Shown here: positions 54,354-56,311 of the stretch, one piece after another | Layout: every line of letters begins with the position of its first letter | Numbering within the stretch: position 1 is the stretch's first letter | Assembly (NCBI GenBank): GCA_029077825.1 | Contig: JAQNCT010000013.1 | Span: forward strand, 1-56,311 | Length of the DNA: 56,311 nt | Direction: 5' to 3' | Origin: Acidocella sp. | GTDB lineage: Bacteria; Pseudomonadota; Alphaproteobacteria; Acetobacterales; Acetobacteraceae | Translations under genes and position numbers: made by a program | The notes under the pieces: model-generated | What the model saw: only the letters and a program-made list of their open reading frames with translations | Databases searched by the model: none | What the model was told of the DNA's origin: nothing

Positions 54354-56311
54354 ATGTCAGGTTCAGAGTTTATAAAGCCATCTGCAGCAGCTGAGATGCA
54401 AGCAAGCGAAATACAGTTTAACGGCTCACTCACTGTCCATCTCTCAGGTATAGGTGACATTAAAAACACAGTAAGCCTATCAGGTGGTTTTCCATCTGAC
54501 CCCAGCCATATGATTGAGGGTTTTTGTGTTGAAATGGACCCTGGTTGTTCTTACCAATTCGAGTATATGGCTGTCACAAATGAAAATATCCCTAGTGGCT
54601 GGGCAAGAAATGGCATATTTGTTGGCAGTCGCGGGCTGGACGGTAGGATCATAGGGTTTGCAGCGCGGATGATTAGCAATCATGAACCGCCTCTGGAATG
54701 CTTATGTATTGGACAATTTGTTGGCTCTGAAGACTTAATTGAAGCTGTGGATAGTGAACTCTGTGAAAGTCCAGATAAGTCACCCTTACTGTCCATGAAA
54801 ATTATTATTCGCGAAGCAGTTTCGTACAAAGCTAGAGCCTTGAAAAATCATGCTGTTGTTTTTGGCCATAGTCATGCAAAAATAATTAAAAATGCTCAAG
54901 AAAAATCAAGAGATTTTTCTTTAACATTAGATTGTAATGTTATTGAAATGATCGGTAAATATTCTCCTTTTTCAAAATTTGAAAATGGGAGTGAGGTTTA
55001 TCATCAAGAATTTTTAGCAGATTTAGAAAAAACTGTGCGCGATCACCGTCCATCAATCTTAGTTGCGCTGATGAGTGGGCTGGAGATTATGATTACAATT
55101 CGGGCCTATAGTATTAAACCCTTTTATGTTCTGGGGGATAATGCTGAAATTGAACAGTCCACTTTATCATCTTACCCACAAGATAAAGAACTACTTCCAG
55201 CAAGCGCTATCTATTTAGACTATGTGGAGCTAATGCGTCCATGGATAAAAGCGCTACCTATGGTGAGACGCCGATTTAATTTGCCCGTAATTATGCTCAG
55301 CCCACCACCTCCAATTAGCGATGACGAATCTTACATCAGATATATGCCCGAGGAGATTCGCTTAGACATGCGGCGCTCCATGCCACCATCTGTCACGCGC
55401 TACCGTGTTTGGACAATCTGGATGCAAGCTGTCAAAGATTTATGTGTCGAATATGGAGTTGTTTTTTTCCCACCACCTGAAACAACAATCGATTCAAAAG
55501 ATGGTGGTCTCGCACTGCTTTATCATGGCGATGGGTTGCATGCGAATGAGCATTACGGGGCAGCACAAATTAAAATGGTTGAGACGTATTTAGCCGGCAA
55601 TTACACACCACCTGAAGTTAACGCCTTTTCTAAAAAAAACAATAAAAATAGTAACCCATATAGTTCTTTACCAAGCGAAAATTTTTGGCGCTCCTCAATT
55701 TCTGATCGGGCAATGAGCAGCGTTGATCCGGTTGCAAAAGCTAAATTTAAAATTACAAAAAATGATAAAATTGCTACGGCAGGCAGTTGCTTCGCGCAGC
55801 ATATTGCGCGGCATTTGAAAAGCAGTGGTTTTACCTACTATGTTAGTGAGCTACCTCACCCCGTTATACCGCAAAATATTGCTGAGCAGATGGGTTACGG
55901 AATGTTCACAGCACGTTACGGTAATATCTACACAGCTCGTCAGTGGCATCAACTGCTTGAAAGAGCCTACGGTATTTTTGAACCGATCGATGACGTCTGG
56001 CAACATGGCAGTGGCTTTGTTGATGCCTTTCGTCCTCGCATTGAGATCAAACCACTTTACTCTGAAGCGGAGGTACGATTATTGCGAGAGTCGCATTTTA
56101 AAGCTGTCCGCCAAGCGGTAGAAAACGCCGATTACTTTATTTTCACATTAGGGCTTACTGAGTGTTGGATATCCAAGCTTGACGGCGCTGTTTATCCAAT
56201 TTGTCCTGGCGTTGCTGGCGGAGTGTTTGATAATACGCGCTACGAATTTGATAATTTCACAGTCTCTGAAGTAGTAGCTGATTTACAGGCTTGCTATACT
56301 TTTCTGCGCGC
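54354..56311 (+). CDS. ChW-like / SGNH / GSCFA multidomain protein (partial, runs off the window)
   Basis: The frame stays open from ATG 54354 (AGGA four bases upstream) to the window end, at least 652 residues. TTG 54309, overlapping the previous stop, is an alternative start. Residues ~26-153 repeat the module of the preceding protein (SGWARNGIFVGSRG at 81-94, IIGFAARM, CESP at 137-140). Residues ~165-420 look like an SGNH hydrolase: VVFGHSHA with Ser173, and HGDGLHANEHYG with Asp393 and His396. From residue ~470, IATAGSCFAQHIARHL and TLGLTECW mark a GSCFA domain. Esterase or acyltransferase action on a glycan is inference. Confidence 0.7.
   Translation, partial: MSGSEFIKPSAAAEMQASEIQFNGSLTVHLSGIGDIKNTVSLSGGFPSDPSHMIEGFCVEMDPGCSYQFEYMAVTNENIPSGWARNGIFVGSRGLDGRIIGFAARMISNHEPPLECLCIGQFVGSEDLIEAVDSELCESPDKSPLLSMKIIIREAVSYKARALKNHAVVFGHSHAKIIKNAQEKSRDFSLTLDCNVIEMIGKYSPFSKFENGSEVYHQEFLADLEKTVRDHRPSILVALMSGLEIMITIRAYSIKPFYVLGDNAEIEQSTLSSYPQDKELLPASAIYLDYVELMRPWIKALPMVRRRFNLPVIMLSPPPPISDDESYIRYMPEEIRLDMRRSMPPSVTRYRVWTIWMQAVKDLCVEYGVVFFPPPETTIDSKDGGLALLYHGDGLHANEHYGAAQIKMVETYLAGNYTPPEVNAFSKKNNKNSNPYSSLPSENFWRSSISDRAMSSVDPVAKAKFKITKNDKIATAGSCFAQHIARHLKSSGFTYYVSELPHPVIPQNIAEQMGYGMFTARYGNIYTARQWHQLLERAYGIFEPIDDVWQHGSGFVDAFRPRIEIKPLYSEAEVRLLRESHFKAVRQAVENADYFIFTLGLTECWISKLDGAVYPICPGVAGGVFDNTRYEFDNFTVSEVVADLQACYTFLR

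Overview
The window reads as a chromosomal segment of an alphaproteobacterium, most likely from the Acetobacteraceae or wider Rhodospirillales (the family-level placement is inference). Direct clues are alphaproteobacterial LexA sites of the form GAAC-N7-GAAC at recA and uvrA, the AddB/AddA pair beside tsaE and murU, an Hsp20-DUF1150 pair, and the order tpiA-secG-pyrG-kdsA. Most of it is GC-rich housekeeping DNA. Two stretches are visibly AT-richer and carry surface-glycan type genes: about 13.0-14.4 kb, and 52.8 kb to the right edge. I see no IS element, prophage, CRISPR array or rRNA.

Layout. 0-5 kb: a two-domain cold-shock protein, a 58-residue orphan, tpiA, secG, pyrG, kdsA and a DUF3309-like peptide. 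5-10.4 kb: a leftward unit cysK-FUSC-DUF1656-HlyD (an AaeB-type efflux set placed directly behind cysteine synthase), a PsiE-like membrane protein and a lipoprotein. 10.4-14.4 kb: a DUF707-like protein, a methyltransferase and a StrF-type glycosyltransferase. 14.5-20.2 kb: tRNA-Ser, lepA, aspS, rnd and a glutathione transferase. 20.2-23.4 kb: DUF1150, hsp20, def-fmt-truA. 23.5-27.8 kb: dnaE, tRNA-Val and a 1-Cys peroxiredoxin. 27.9-31.5 kb: pstB-phoU-phoB behind a double Pho box, then recA. 31.5-33.0 kb: argC and a gamma carbonic anhydrase, transcribed leftward. 33.1-39.8 kb: secB-hisB-hisH-GNAT-hisA-hisF-hisE-HIT-chrA-methyltransferase, nearly gapless. 39.8-44.4 kb: uvrA and ssb diverging from a LexA-controlled region, and a ferredoxin-NADP reductase-like flavoprotein. 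44.4-52.8 kb: tsaE-murU-addB-addA-trxA-thioesterase. 52.8 kb to the end: two unusual large genes.

How the genes work together. DNA repair is dense: recA, uvrA, ssb, addAB and dnaE, with LexA-type sites visible in front of recA and in the uvrA/ssb gap. Phosphate control is self-contained, since the Pho box precedes the operon that encodes PhoB, but pstS, pstC and pstA are not here. The his genes form one translationally coupled block. The most novel-looking item is at the right edge. An O-fucosyltransferase-like protein and an SGNH-GSCFA protein share a homologous accessory module of about 130 residues, which resembles 'hydrophobic W' (ChW) repeats. This suggests a paired glycan transfer and esterification system. 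The second gene runs off the window.
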